Source: Xylaria sp. FL1777
Taxonomy: Eukaryota > Ascomycota > Sordariomycetes > Xylariales > Xylariaceae
Assembly: GCA_022578965.1 (NCBI GenBank)
Contig: MU400509.1
Span: 558,001-622,000, forward strand
Direction: 5' to 3'
Length of the DNA stretch: 64,000 nucleotides
In this document: one piece after another, positions 33,190-44,563 of the stretch
How the letters are laid out: the number at the start of each line of letters is the position of its first letter
Numbering within the stretch: position 1 is the first letter of the stretch
Translations under genes and position numbers: made by a program
Notes under the pieces: generated by a model
What the model was told of the DNA's origin: nothing
Seen by the model: the letters and a program-made list of their open reading frames with translations, nothing else
Database searches by the model: none

Positions 33190-36100
33190 ATGCGCTCACC
33201 GAGCCGGACCTTCTCTAGCTGGTCAGCTTCATTGTGCGCATTGGGAGTACTGTCTTCATTGTTTTCGTTGGGAGGTGTGTTTCGTCTCGCACCCTATCTC
33301 TCCCTGCCGTACATATTGCTAAGTTTCCCATCAATATAGTTGCGGTCAAGGAAAATGATTTCAAGAAATGCGACCAGTCAGGGTTTTGTAAACGGAATAG
33401 AGACTACGCCGACAAGGCCGTCGCACAGGGATCTTCATGGCAGGCACCATATACGATCCCCTCTACCGAAGCCTCATTTAAAGACGGCCTATTCCACGCG
33501 ACCATCCTGAAAACAATCGACGACAAGGGAGCCACTGTTGAGCTGCCCCTTACCGTTTCTTTCCACAAGTCCGGAACCGCTCGCGTAACCGTCGATGAAA
33601 AACGTCGACAGGAGAAGAACATTGAGCTTCGACACAACAGTCAGGCGAGAAAGGAACGATACAATGAGGCCGAGAAGTGGGCAATTGTTGGTGGAACGAC
33701 GGTAGATGTCGATGCTAAAATCTCCTACATTGGTGAGACCGGCATCAAAATCCAATACGGTCCCAACTTTTCTTTCGAGGCTGATATCAACTACAATCCC
33801 TATTCAATCGAATTCAAGCGCGGTGGCTCCACCCAACTCAAGCTCAACGACCGTGGTCTGATGAATCTAGAGCATTGGCGACCCAAGGTCGAGAAGCCAC
33901 CTGCCGAGGACAAGAAGGAGGGTGAAGAAAGCACGGAGGAGAAGAAGGAGGAATCCCCTGCTCAACCGGTGGGTGAGGATGAGAGTACTTGGTGGGATGA
34001 GTCTTTCGGTGGAAATACTGACTCTAAACCCCGTGGTCCCGAAAGCGTCGCACTCGACATCACCTTCTTCGGGTATGATCATGTATATGGCATCCCAGAA
34101 CATGCCGGGCCACTGTCACTCAAAGAAACCAGAGGCGGCGATGGTGCATACACGGAACCTTACAGGTTATACAACTCGGATGTCTTCGAATATATCCTAG
34201 ACAGTCCTATGACCCTGTATGGAGCTATTCCTTTAATGCAGGCTCACAAAAAGGACTCCACCATTGCAGTTTTCTGGCTCAATGCGGCGGAGACTTGGAT
34301 CGATATCACAAAATCAAAGGAGTCCAAAAACCCGCTAGCTCTTACAAAAACTGCCGAAACTAACACTCAAACTCACTGGATTTCAGAATCTGGCCTGATG
34401 GATCTCTTCGTCTTTCTAGGTCCTACTCCTGGGGATGTGAATAAAGCGTTTGGAGAGCTCACGGGCACAACCGCTATGCCCCAGGAATTCGCAATCGGGT
34501 ATCATCAATGCCGCTGGAACTACGTGTCAGATGACGACGTGAAGGAAGTCGACCGAAAGATGGATCGTCATCAAATTCCCTACGACGTCATCTGGCTTGA
34601 TATTGAATATACTGACGAGAAGAAGTATTTTACCTGGGATAGCGACATGTTCAAGGACCCTATATCGATGGGACAGCAACTGGATGCCCATGGGAGGAAG
34701 CTGGTCGTCATCATTGACCCTCATATCAAAAACACTGGTAGCTATTCAGTAATCGACGAGCTCAAAGCAAATGGTCTGGCCGTGAAGAACAAGGACGGCA
34801 ATGACTTTGACGGTTGGTGTTGGCCTGGTTCATCTATGTGGGTCGATTGCTTCAATCCGTCCGCTATCAAATGGTGGAAGTCATTATTCAAATACAGCAA
34901 GTTCAAGGGAACTATGGAAAATACTTGGCTTTGGAATGACATGAACGAGCCATCAGTGTTCAATGGGCCGGAGGTGACAATGCCAAAAGACAATCTGCAC
35001 TATGGCTCCTGGGAACACCGGGACGTACACAACATTAACGGCATGACCTTCCACATGGCCACCTACGAGGCTCTTCTGTCCCGCAAGAAGGGAGAACTCC
35101 GCCGCCCATTTGCCCTCACTCGGTCATTCTACGCGGGCTCGCAGCGAGTTGGCGCCATGTGGACTGGCGATAACCAGGCCAGCTGGGAACACTTGGGAGC
35201 TTCAATTCCCATGATCCTAAACCAAGGTGTATCCGGGTTCCCTTTTGCTGGAGCCGATGTTGCCGGCTTTTTCGGAAACCCTGAAGCCGAACTGCAGAGT
35301 CGCTGGTACCAGGCTGGCGCTTTCTATCCATTCTTCCGCGGCCATGCCCACATTGATGCCAGGCGCCGAGAGCCTTATTTGCTTGCAGAACCATATCGGA
35401 CCATCGTTACTTCAGCTCTTCGCCTTCGTTACAGTTTGATACCTTCTTGGTATACCGCATTTCATCAGGCACACCAGGATGGCAGCCCCATCCTTCGACC
35501 AATGTACTGGACCCATCCTAACACCGAGGGTGGTTTTGGCATCGATAACCAATTTTTTGTTGGCTCAACTGGAATCCTGGTTAAGCCTGTAGTTGAGAAG
35601 GGTAAGACAACCGAAGACATATATATCCCGGATGATGAGATCTACTACAATTATTTTACCTACAATCGACTACCAACAACGAAGGGGAAGACGCTAACGG
35701 TAGACGCTCCAATTGAGAGCATTCCCGTCCTAATGCAGGGAGGCCATATCTTCCCTCGTCGAGACACACCCCGTCGCTCCATCCAACTGATGCGGTTTGA
35801 TGATTACACCCTAGTAGTAGCGGTTGGCAAGGACGGCACAGCTGAAGGTCAACTATATGCTGACGACGGCGACTCCTTCAATTATCAAAATGGCGAGTAC
35901 GTCCATCGTACTTTCAAGCTAGAGGGATCGAAACTTACCTCAACCGATTCCCATGGCCGCGATATCAAGAGCATCAACGAGGGTGACTGGCTGAACAAGA
36001 TGCATGATGTCGCTGTCGACAAGATCATTGTTGTTGGTGCACCTTCGTCTTGGGCCAATAAGAAGGAGGTTCAATTAGACACTGAAGGGAAACAGTCTAC

Positions 36101-36206
36101 TGTAAAACTAGAATATTTCAAGGGCGATGCTAATCGGGGTCCTTTTGCTATCGTCGGACGTGTTGGAGCTAGGATCGGAGCCGACTGGACTATCAGTTTC
36201 ACTTAG
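33190..36206 (+). CDS. Glucosidase II catalytic alpha subunit (GH31)
   Basis: ER enzyme that trims the two inner alpha-1,3-glucoses of N-glycans during glycoprotein folding control (yeast ROT2/Gls2). Two exons: 33190-33274 and 33340-36206 (983 aa); intron 65 bp. Exon 1 is the signal peptide (MRSPSRTFSSWSASLCALGV...). The mature N-terminus VAVKENDFKKCDQSGFCKRN is characteristic. GH31 landmarks: EFAIGYHQCRWNY, the nucleophile motif IWLDIEYTDEKKYF, NDMNEPSVF, WTGDNQASWEHL with the acid/base Asp, PFAGADVAGFFGNPE and FYPFFRGHAHIDARRREPYL. An acidic Lys/Glu insert (about residues 215-250) is usual. No KDEL-like tail; the beta subunit retains it in the ER. All catalytic residues are present. Confidence 0.96.
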
Positions 36207-38971
36207 CTGGACGCACGATGGTCTTGCAAGCATGCACGATGACGGGCTATGGCATTGTTTTATATAGCTCAAGGTTATATGTTGAACACGAGGAAGCGTT
36301 TCAAATTCATAGATGAACAGAAATTCCTGGAAATCAAGTGTTTTTGTATTTGCACCTCGATGTCTCCAATTTAGTATAAAGATACTGAACTAGCATTTCA
36401 GTATGGTGCCTAATCGGTGCATAAATTTCTTGGCGATAGCAGAAAGATCAAACCCAACGGCTTTGAATCGTGTATTCGAGAGTTAGTCATAGACTGAGGT
36501 TTTACACGGAAGTACCGAAAGAGATGACAAATACATCGAAGAGCTCAGCATGCACCCATTGTATCATTTCCATTTGTTGAAGGACTTTCAGTCTTGGCTA
36601 CAGAGATACGATGCATTCTCGCGCAGGGACAAGTTCTCGATACCTTGAAACTTCCATGGTAGAAACTCTACGTTGTTAGCCATGGTGCACCAATTACTTT
36701 ACATGCTCTGTTAATTATGGCCGTGAAAGACTGGAATACTCACGGCAAAACTCCCAAGATCAAGTCCAGCCAAGCTGTGCGGAAAACGCTCTCTGCCCCA
36801 TGGAAAATTACGAAGGAATATAAACATCCGTACCGGGAAAGAAAGACGCATCTAGTACATCTCTTCAGAGGTTACCCGGGAATATCGGCTGAACAAAGCC
36901 GGATAAGACATCACAGGAAAGGGCCCGACGCCGGAACGCAACAAATGGGCCCTTGCAAAGACGTGTTTAAGTGAAGCTCTAGATGGTAGATCATATGGCT
37001 TTTCAACACATGGGATGGTTTCAATGATGAGTAGTTTTGACTCATTCATTGTCCAATGAATATAGGCTAGTAGACGCGCGTACGCCTATTACTTGAACTG
37101 CCTCACAGTAGAGACTCTATCTACATGTTCACTTTCAGCCTTATATATTAATAAGTGAAATAATTTGCTTCGAGTAGCGTCCAGATCGGATTAGCACATG
37201 TCAGGCTTAGGTAGAGAGCACACTATGAGTGACTAAACACTTATTTGAAATTAATGCCGACCACATTGAACCTTCGTTTCTTGTCACCCGTAATAAACAG
37301 TTATTCAAAGTAATCTCGTCCCACGAAACACTTGGACTCTGGTGAGTGACAGCAATACGTCGATGGTAATACATAACTAGATATAGCATCGGGGGAAGAA
37401 GAAGCAAAGCTGAAGAGCACGGCCCATGCGGAACAGCGCGTCCTCGGAGGTCGCTGGCATGACTCACGTTACAGAGCAGAATGCCAGAGATTCAGGCCGG
37501 TCCGCTCGAACACAAAAACACGCTGATTTGTAAAACGCCTTGCACTCATGCTGGGATCTCCAGGTGCACGAAGTAAGACCAAGACTATTCCCTCTACAAC
37601 TATGCCCAGTAATTATCACAGAATGACACCGAAAGTCACTGATGGCACCGGCTTCTTCCTCATGGACAGTCCCACTACTATCCAAACCTCGGCTTAACCG
37701 GCTTTATAATGGCCATGTTAAAGGTCTGTTCTATAGTACAGACCTTTAGTTTCTGACGCACCTTGCACTGGTCGATCGGCCGTATAGCTCGGGTGTGACA
37801 GTTAATATACAGCCTGCCTGACGGTGACGGTTACTGGTCAGGGTCTCAGCAACTCCTGATAACACTGGTCTACTGTAAACAATGCTAAGCCCTGCAACTC
37901 GTGAAAGCAATTAATTAAGTCATGGCTCCTTCGGATCCAATGTGGGTAACGTTGTTTTCCGGGGGCACCGAATGTTGGGGAAACCCTCGTACACCGTCCG
38001 AATCGGTATCATCGAATAGATGGACAGATAGTGCCGCGACGACGTGGCCATGTCATGTCGATTGTGGTAGGTTAGAGTCGGTTGGGTAAGTAGGTAAATG
38101 AGACCTATAGCAGCGAATTTAAAAAAGTAACGTCGGTATGCTACCCCTATAAATCTTTCCCCAAGGCAGTTTGCTGCTTATCACTCGCTTCTAAGTTCTG
38201 GGCATGCTTTCGCCTCCTTTTCCTCCCGTTTCGTATCGTCGTATGAGCAATGCAGAGACGGTGGCGGTGAATCCTTCCGCTCCGGGTTAAATCGCACGTA
38301 CAGTATGTAGTAGTAGGTATGTAAGACTGTATGTAGGTGCGCTGCTACGTCGTTAAAAAAGTCTACGCATACTTGGGCTAGCACAGCGCACGGGAGTGGC
38401 GCCTCAGCGTGCTGACATGGTGTCCGCCAGACGCAGATCATCATGCGTGGTACTTTAATGACATCTCTAGAGGCGTCGCAGCCTGCAGCGATCGGCAGTT
38501 CTTCTTGCTCCTTTTAGCCTGCTCTTCATTGCTGATCTCTCGTCTTGGCGTGGCCGTTTGGGGAGAAGTACAGGCCGAATGCAACATGTTTTGCTACGCT
38601 TACATACATACTGTATTCGAGTCAGTAATTGTGTGTGTAACACGAGTTGAGAGATACAAGGGGATGGTTCTGGAAAGCATTGTACCGGTACTTGTTGGTA
38701 GTCACCTGGTGGCTTCCTGGTTCGGCATCGTCATTGCGGAGAGGAGAGTTGGTCCTTCTAAGCACGATGATGATTCACATGCTGCCGTTGCCAGTTGGTG
38801 GTAAAAAACCAATATAAACTGATCACGGTGGCGGGTAGGGGGACGCAATGTTTATGAATGAGTTATTCGGTGTTATCCAAGATAGTTCGAGGTTTTGTTT
38901 ACCAGTTGCTGTTTCTATCGTCTACTTGACAGCATACCTAGTTTTACGGCTTTTTATTGGCTAGTTACACA
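36207..38971. other. 2.8-kb gene-poor stretch
   Basis: No convincing gene: frames at 36717-36974, 37207-37685 and 38409-38804 lack motifs and intron support. One inverted repeat with perfect 11-bp arms and an 8-base loop lies at 37719-37748. Base composition is mildly AT-rich. The right end is the promoter of the methyltransferase gene. Confidence 0.5.
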
Positions 38972-40197
38972 ATGAACATAATTCACGATGCCGGTTCAAC
39001 TAGTCAACCTGAGACTAATGGAAAATCTCGACCTCAAAACGGTACCGATTCTGATTCTGTCACGGTAGATGCACAGGTGGACGAAACCCCCGTTCACAGT
39101 AATGGGTTGAACGGATCGAATAATCATTCTAACAAGGGGGATGGGTATGCCTTGATGAGAGATTGCAATGCGAGTGTTCGGTAGATCCTCTCCCCAAAGT
39201 AATCGTGTGACCAATCTAGTAACGTTTAAACCAGACTGACAGCGCAACACTATCTTTGGAAAGACCTTCTCGGGTACCTGGTCCATCCAGATATCCCCAC
39301 GCGATCGCAAGACCTAAAAGTTGCAGATGTCGCCACCGGAAACGGGTACGATTCTTTCCAGACGATTTTAATCAGCTAATATTAATAAACTTCAGCATCT
39401 GGCTCCATGACTTTGCTTGCAATGCACCATCATCCGCCGAGTTCCACGGCTTCGACGTCAGCCTAGACCAAGTTGGACCCCGAAGCTGGTTGCCCGCCAA
39501 CATACATATGCACACATGGGACATATTCGAAGAACCTCCGGCTCAGTTCTGTCAATACTTCGACATCGTTCATGTCAGACTCATCACCGTCGTGATTAAG
39601 AACAATAACCCTCAACCAGTCCTTGAGAGCCTAACGAAGCTGCTAAGTATGTATATGTGAACGAATCTTGAGAAACAGCTCGTTGGTAAAGCTGACTTGC
39701 GCAATTTTGAGAACCCGGGGGTTACCTCCAATGGGATGAAGTCGACACTATCAACTGCTCGGTTAAGACCGTCCCCGGTGGCTCAGCGGAGAGCCTGGAT
39801 AAACTGAATTCACAACTCAAGGGGAATGATACGTAAGTTTTGTATAGTGTCTCTCTAACAGATTTGAAATTAACATTACCATAGCTGGAAATACGAATTA
39901 GCGCATGTCATGAGTGAAAACCAGTATAACAGTGTTTTTCTGTATACCTACGAGTACGGACTTGGCATGGCCCGATTCTGGAATGACATGTAAGCTCTCG
40001 CGCCCGCGGCCCGGCACGCACGGAATAAATAGCTTACTCTCTGCAGATACGTCAGCACTTGGAAGGAATTTGCGAAGAGCGTGTTGAAAACACCCGAGAA
40101 GTCGCAGGCGCTAGAGGATAAGGCGATGGCTGAGGCAAGAGAGGGCGCGTCCATCATGACCCCGAAGCTTGTATGGGTCGCGCAAAAGAAAATGTAA
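38972..40197 (+). CDS. LaeA-like SAM-dependent methyltransferase
   Basis: Class I methyltransferase of the large fungal LaeA-like/UMTA group, 315 aa. Six exons: 38972-39180, 39235-39345, 39396-39646, 39712-39832, 39885-39989 and 40047-40197; all five introns are short (50-65 bp) and GT-AG. A polar N-terminus (about 60 residues, rich in Ser, Asn and Gly) precedes RLTAQHYLWKDLLGYLVHP. The SAM motif is DVATGNGIWLHDFA, in place of the canonical VGTGTGIW. Later motifs are FHGFDVSLDQVGPRSWLP, WDIFEEPPAQFCQYFDIVHV and KPGGYLQWDEVD. Length and motif order are complete, so the gene looks intact. Members act on small molecules or are regulators; the target here is unknown. Convergent with the hydrolase gene 100 bp away. 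Confidence 0.92.
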
Positions 40198-40298
40198 AAT
40201 TTTATCGACTGTTGCCTTCCACAGAGATAGTATTTGTAAAGGTATAGACTATATAGTTACCAACCTAGCGACTCTACTACTCATGAGCCTGAACAAGC

Positions 40299-41156
40299 CT
40301 AAGGTGCTATGAAGCCCTTGCCGAGTTTCACGATCGTTGCCGCCAATTCTTTAGGCTTGCTGACGAACGGCATGTGGCCAGTGTCGAAGTTAATCACATC
40401 CCACTGCACCTTCGACTTCTCGATCCACGCATCCTGTAGCCACGCAGGATTGCAGCAGTCCTTCAGCGTGTGTATATATGCTCTCTTCCCATCGAAGGCC
40501 TTGTCGGCCCAGCCCGGGGCCGTGGCAGGGGTAGCGAACGCCGTGAGCGAATGTGGCTTCATGAATTTTGCGAGTTCGGGCTCGAGCGCCGGGTCGCAGT
40601 CATTGTAGAGGATTTCCATTGCTGGTTCGATGACCGCCACGCCCTTGGTCGGCTGGATTTCGAACAAATACCGTGTTAGATTGATCATGTGATGTGATGG
40701 TGTCTATAATGACTAGACGGTCGACCTCACCTTGTCTATCTTTATGAATGGTGGGTGCTGGCCCCCTACCGCCTCCGAGAGCGACTCTCCCTCTAGAGTG
40801 ATGTTGCCGGCGACGTATATCAACCCGACGACGCCAGCAGCCTGACCCTCTGCGTTGCGGGTTTGCTTGTCGAGGCCCTTTACCGCACCGCCGGCCACTA
40901 CGCCTCCGAATGAGTGAGCAAGGACGATGACGTCTTTCTGCTGCTCCAGGAGAGGGAGAAGCACATTGTTACGGAGTGAGACGATGTCCTTTTCGGCGGT
41001 TGCCGTTTCTGGGTCTACTGGATCACAGCTGGGATACGGTCCTGGATGGGTTGCGAAACCGGCTTCCTCCAGGTATGGCACGATCGGATCAAAACCGTCC
41101 GGCTCACCAAAGGCACCAGGCACGAGTAGGATGGTTGGTAGGACTGGTGTAGACAT
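40299..41156 (-). CDS. Alpha/beta-hydrolase fold protein
   Basis: Predicted cytosolic esterase/lipase-like enzyme, 259 aa. Two exons: 41156-40731 and 40652-40299; intron 78 bp, phase 0, CAG acceptor. The first strand and oxyanion region are PTILLVPGAFGEPDGFDPIV. The nucleophile elbow is VLAHSFGGVVAG, with Ser in a H-S-F-G context. The C-terminal half has GWADKAFDGKRAYIHTLKD and the catalytic His in NFDTGHMPFVSKP. There is no signal peptide. This group is common in fungi and is often found near secondary-metabolite genes. Its substrate is unknown; the convergent neighbour is a LaeA-like methyltransferase. Confidence 0.92.
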
Positions 41157-42438
41157 GCCGACGGTGTTGGAGAGCAGCTCTGTAATTGAGAGTGATATTG
41201 ATTGAGGGTGGGAGGCTCTTCGTCTGGATGCTGACAGTCGTATGCCTGCTGTCTGTCAAAAGGGCGGCTTCTGCTTGAAGAGGATTAGAGGATTTATCTG
41301 CGCGGGTGTAAGTGACGGCAGTCCGCGGCAAGGCAACGCGAATTTTCCGAGAAGTCGCCTTTGTTCAACTCCAAAGTCTGGATGAGTGGTTGCCGGTCAG
41401 CTTTCTGCATGCACGGCAGAAAGAAGCCAGGAAGAAGCCAGGAAGAGGGGCTACAACTAAAATGCAGTAAGTAGGTACTGGGTAGTAATTGTCTGTTTGC
41501 TTTGTTTGCCGAGTTGCGAGCGAGCCAATGTCGGGTCAACTTTCGGCGTGCACAACAGGAGCAGGCTAGATATAGAACCTTCTGTCACACGAACAACCGA
41601 ACAACCGAGTGGGATTCTAGTACGGTAGGTATAAGTGTATAGAAGTAGGTATATAGAAGTAGGTAGTACACATAGAGTATGATTGGGGGCGCAATGTTCT
41701 GTTTTTCTACCGGTCAGCAGAGTTTACACTAGGCGTTCTCTTTTGGGTCAGTACATACCTCACATGTATGTTGTACTGTTCTGGTCGCAGGGCTAGCGAT
41801 CGCAAGTAGACGAGGTAGAGGAAGTAGGAAGTAGATGAGGTACCGCTACTTGCAGTATTCTGTGTCAGCATGTCATCTTAGGTATGTAAGTCCTTGGCCG
41901 ATTAAATGTCGGAGTTGAGACATAATATGACATAAGGTAGTGTAGGTACAACAAACCACCAGTGGCACATACTGATAGGTACTGTGTAGTATGTAAGCAG
42001 GACCTCGCATCCTGAAATACTGTTCCCCCAACTACACTAAATCGAAGTAGTTTGGGTACCTAATGTATATGTAATGGAAATGTAGTGTGGTAGCATGCGA
42101 CCATTCGACAGGTAGGTATCAACACTCACCAGCCAACCGCATGTCTTCCTGGCATCTGACGTGGTGATCTACCGAACCTGAACCAATTGAACTGCAGTGG
42201 CCGGCACTCGGTATTCGCACATAATGGTGCTCTCAGTTTCATAAGGACGCCTTACTGAGGTCAGATAGGGGGACCGAGGTCATATAATATTATACCTTAT
42301 CTCCTTAATACGGTTGCGTACTCACCCTCTAGGCCTGATCTCCCCACCCTCGAATGAAATACGCCTTATTATTGTTGTTTTTTCTGTTGTTGTCGTTGTC
42401 GTTCTAGTTGTTGGTGATAGTGCATTGATTAGATAATC
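41157..42438. other. Intergenic with dense GTAGGTA/TACCTAC repeats
   Basis: 1.28 kb between two divergent genes. Short GTAGGTATAGAAGTAGGTA-like repeats lie at about 41620-41670 and again at 41800-42120. A GTTGTTGTC microsatellite-like tract lies just before the next start (about 42375-42415). No gene seen. Confidence 0.5.
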
Positions 42439-43896
42439 ATGCATTTAGCACGCGCCGTCGACCTCTCAGAATCCCGCCAGCCAAATCTCTATGCAGCCAT
42501 AATCATCTCCTTCTTCTTAGCCGCCATTGTCGTCGTGCTCCGATTCTGGTGTCGTTGGACCAACGGCGTGGGCTTCTGGGCCGACGACTGGCTGATCATC
42601 GTCGCGCTTGTAAGTTTATACTATCTTATTAAAGCCTGTCAAGTTGTCTTTTCAAATTGCTGAAGTTCCACCTTCTCAGGCCTGTTCTTTCGGCTTAACT
42701 GTAGATCAGCTATGGTGTAAGCAATGTCCATAATCACAATAACTCTTAGCCCCGGAACTTATAGCAAGCCTGACGCAACCAGGGATCCCTCGTGGTCTTG
42801 GAAAGCATATTCAAGCATTTGGGCCAAATGCCGTTGAGATCTTCTCGGTTGGTCTCTTCACGGCCGAATTGACTTATACCGGTGTTATCGTCTTCGTGAA
42901 GCTAGCCATCCTTGCCCTATATTGGCGTATCTTCCACCAAAACAGTAGCATTAGACTCCCCGTTGGTATTCTAACTTCAGCTGTCTTAATGTGGGGTATT
43001 GCTGTGGTAAGTCTGTCCTCGTCGCCAATCTGGCTCTCCTGCTCGGCACGTCGAGGCTAAATATTATATGGGCAGTTTTTCTTGACCCTACTTCAATGCA
43101 TACCCCCGCGAGGTTTTTGGGATAAGACCATTGAAGCCACTTGTAACGTCGATAGCCAGAGATTTCTCTTTGCTATTTCGATACCAAATATTCTCATCGA
43201 TGTTACGCTTCTCACCCTACCTATCCCATACGTAATCAGACTTAACATCGCCAAAAGTCAGAAACGCGTTATCCTTTCTATGTTTCTTCTAGGTGGATTG
43301 TACGTAGATTTATCACCTCTCTGTTCCCCTTTCAATTACATAGGACTGATAGCAGAAAGTGTTTGTATCGCCTCTATATTACGACTAGTCGCAGTAGTCA
43401 CTCAACCCGACAATGACGATTTAAGTTGGAACATAATCAATCAAAGCATCTGGGCGACCGTGGAGGCAAATCTGGCAATTATCTCGGGTATGTATACATC
43501 TTCGCGGGCCCTCACAGGAAACTAAAGTTTACAGCATGTTTACCAACGTTACGACCCCTCTGGATACTTATCAGGGGAAACAAGCCGAAGCCAAATATCC
43601 CACATTTAGAGCCAATCGTCAGGAATCCAAAGAAAAACCGGTCCCCGTATTCATGGGCACTCTCGATGCTTAAATCAAGAGAAGATGGCCAAACCTTCTC
43701 ATCACGGACGTACACCGCTGGCGGCAATTCAACCAATGGACTCATCGAAGAGCAGCAACAGGCAAAAATGGCTAATGCTATCCCGTTATCTAATGTTGGA
43801 GTGAAAGATGCAAACGATCTAGAAAACACCACTACAACGGCAGTTTCATGGACTTCAGAACATGAACAGGAGACCCACTCAAGAGATGGCTTGTAA
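42439..43896 (+). CDS. Pth11-like integral membrane protein with fungal rhodopsin domain
   Basis: Seven-helix plasma-membrane protein of the fungal rhodopsin-domain/Pth11-like group, 387 aa. Six exons: 42439-42609, 42680-42716 (37 bp), 42765-43006, 43076-43299, 43360-43487 and 43535-43896. Landmarks: helix 1 YAAIIISFFLAAIVVVLRFW, FWADDWLIIVAL, GLGKHIQAFGPNAVE, ELTYTGVIVFVKLAILALYWR, QCIPPRGFWDKTIEATCN, ISIPNILIDVTLLTLPIPY, IASILRLVAVVTQPDNDDLSW, and IWATVEANLAIISACLPTLRP. The last two joins use AAAG and ACAG acceptors. The roughly 100-residue C-terminus is polar and cytosolic. No CFEM domain is present. Likely a receptor or sensor; ligand unknown. Confidence 0.93.
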
Positions 43897-44563
43897 GGTC
43901 AGCTTAACTGGCAGCTAACACAAGATGTGGTACTACAAAGTAGTCAGGCATGTTGTAGGAGAGTCGTGGGGCACTAAGGAAGTCAACGAGCCAAAAAGTA
44001 ACTAAGTTGCGTCTTGAAATTATAATAATATTACTGAACATATTGAAGTATTGCCTCTATTATTCGAGCTAAAAGAGAAATAAAAGATAGGGGGGAGGAG
44101 AAAATACACAAGTGAAGAGTATAGTTGGTCCATAGGGCTTTATGATCAGTGGGAATAACGATAAAATAACATGGAAAAATGCAAAAGCTACACTGAAAAT
44201 GAAACAGCAATACGTTGAACGAGGAGGAAGGAAAACAAATGAAAAGGGAGAAACAAGACAAGACAAGAGAAAAGAATAGGGGCTGCACGGCGAACTAATC
44301 TGATATCCCCACTATAACCATGTCGTGACCTCACACCGAAAAGGCAATGTCAGACACTATAAGTTTGTTAGTAGTGAATTACATATCTGGCACCTCCTAC
44401 TGATGGCAAAGCCGTCACAGACTCTGCTACTTACTGCCAATTCTTTCGCATACTATGAATAAATTACAGTCAATCCTCCCACAATGCAGAAAAATTCGTA
44501 GTAATTAATCTCGCCACCATCTCAACCACGACAGTTGCCTCGCTTATCCCGCTCTGCTCTGCT
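43897..44563. other. 3' space between convergent genes
   Basis: 667 bp, AT-rich, between the rhodopsin-domain gene and the TauD gene. Frames around 44031-44288 on the minus strand are a low-complexity Phe/Ser/Leu-coding stretch without motif. Nothing recognised. Confidence 0.5.

Noticed and set aside
36717..36974. 85-codon frame with an ATG and basic composition
   Set aside because: No motif, no intron support, and the protein texture does not continue on either side.
38409..38804. 131-codon plus-strand frame with hydrophobic stretches
   Set aside because: Starts on a non-ATG codon, has no family signature, and overlaps equally open minus-strand frames.
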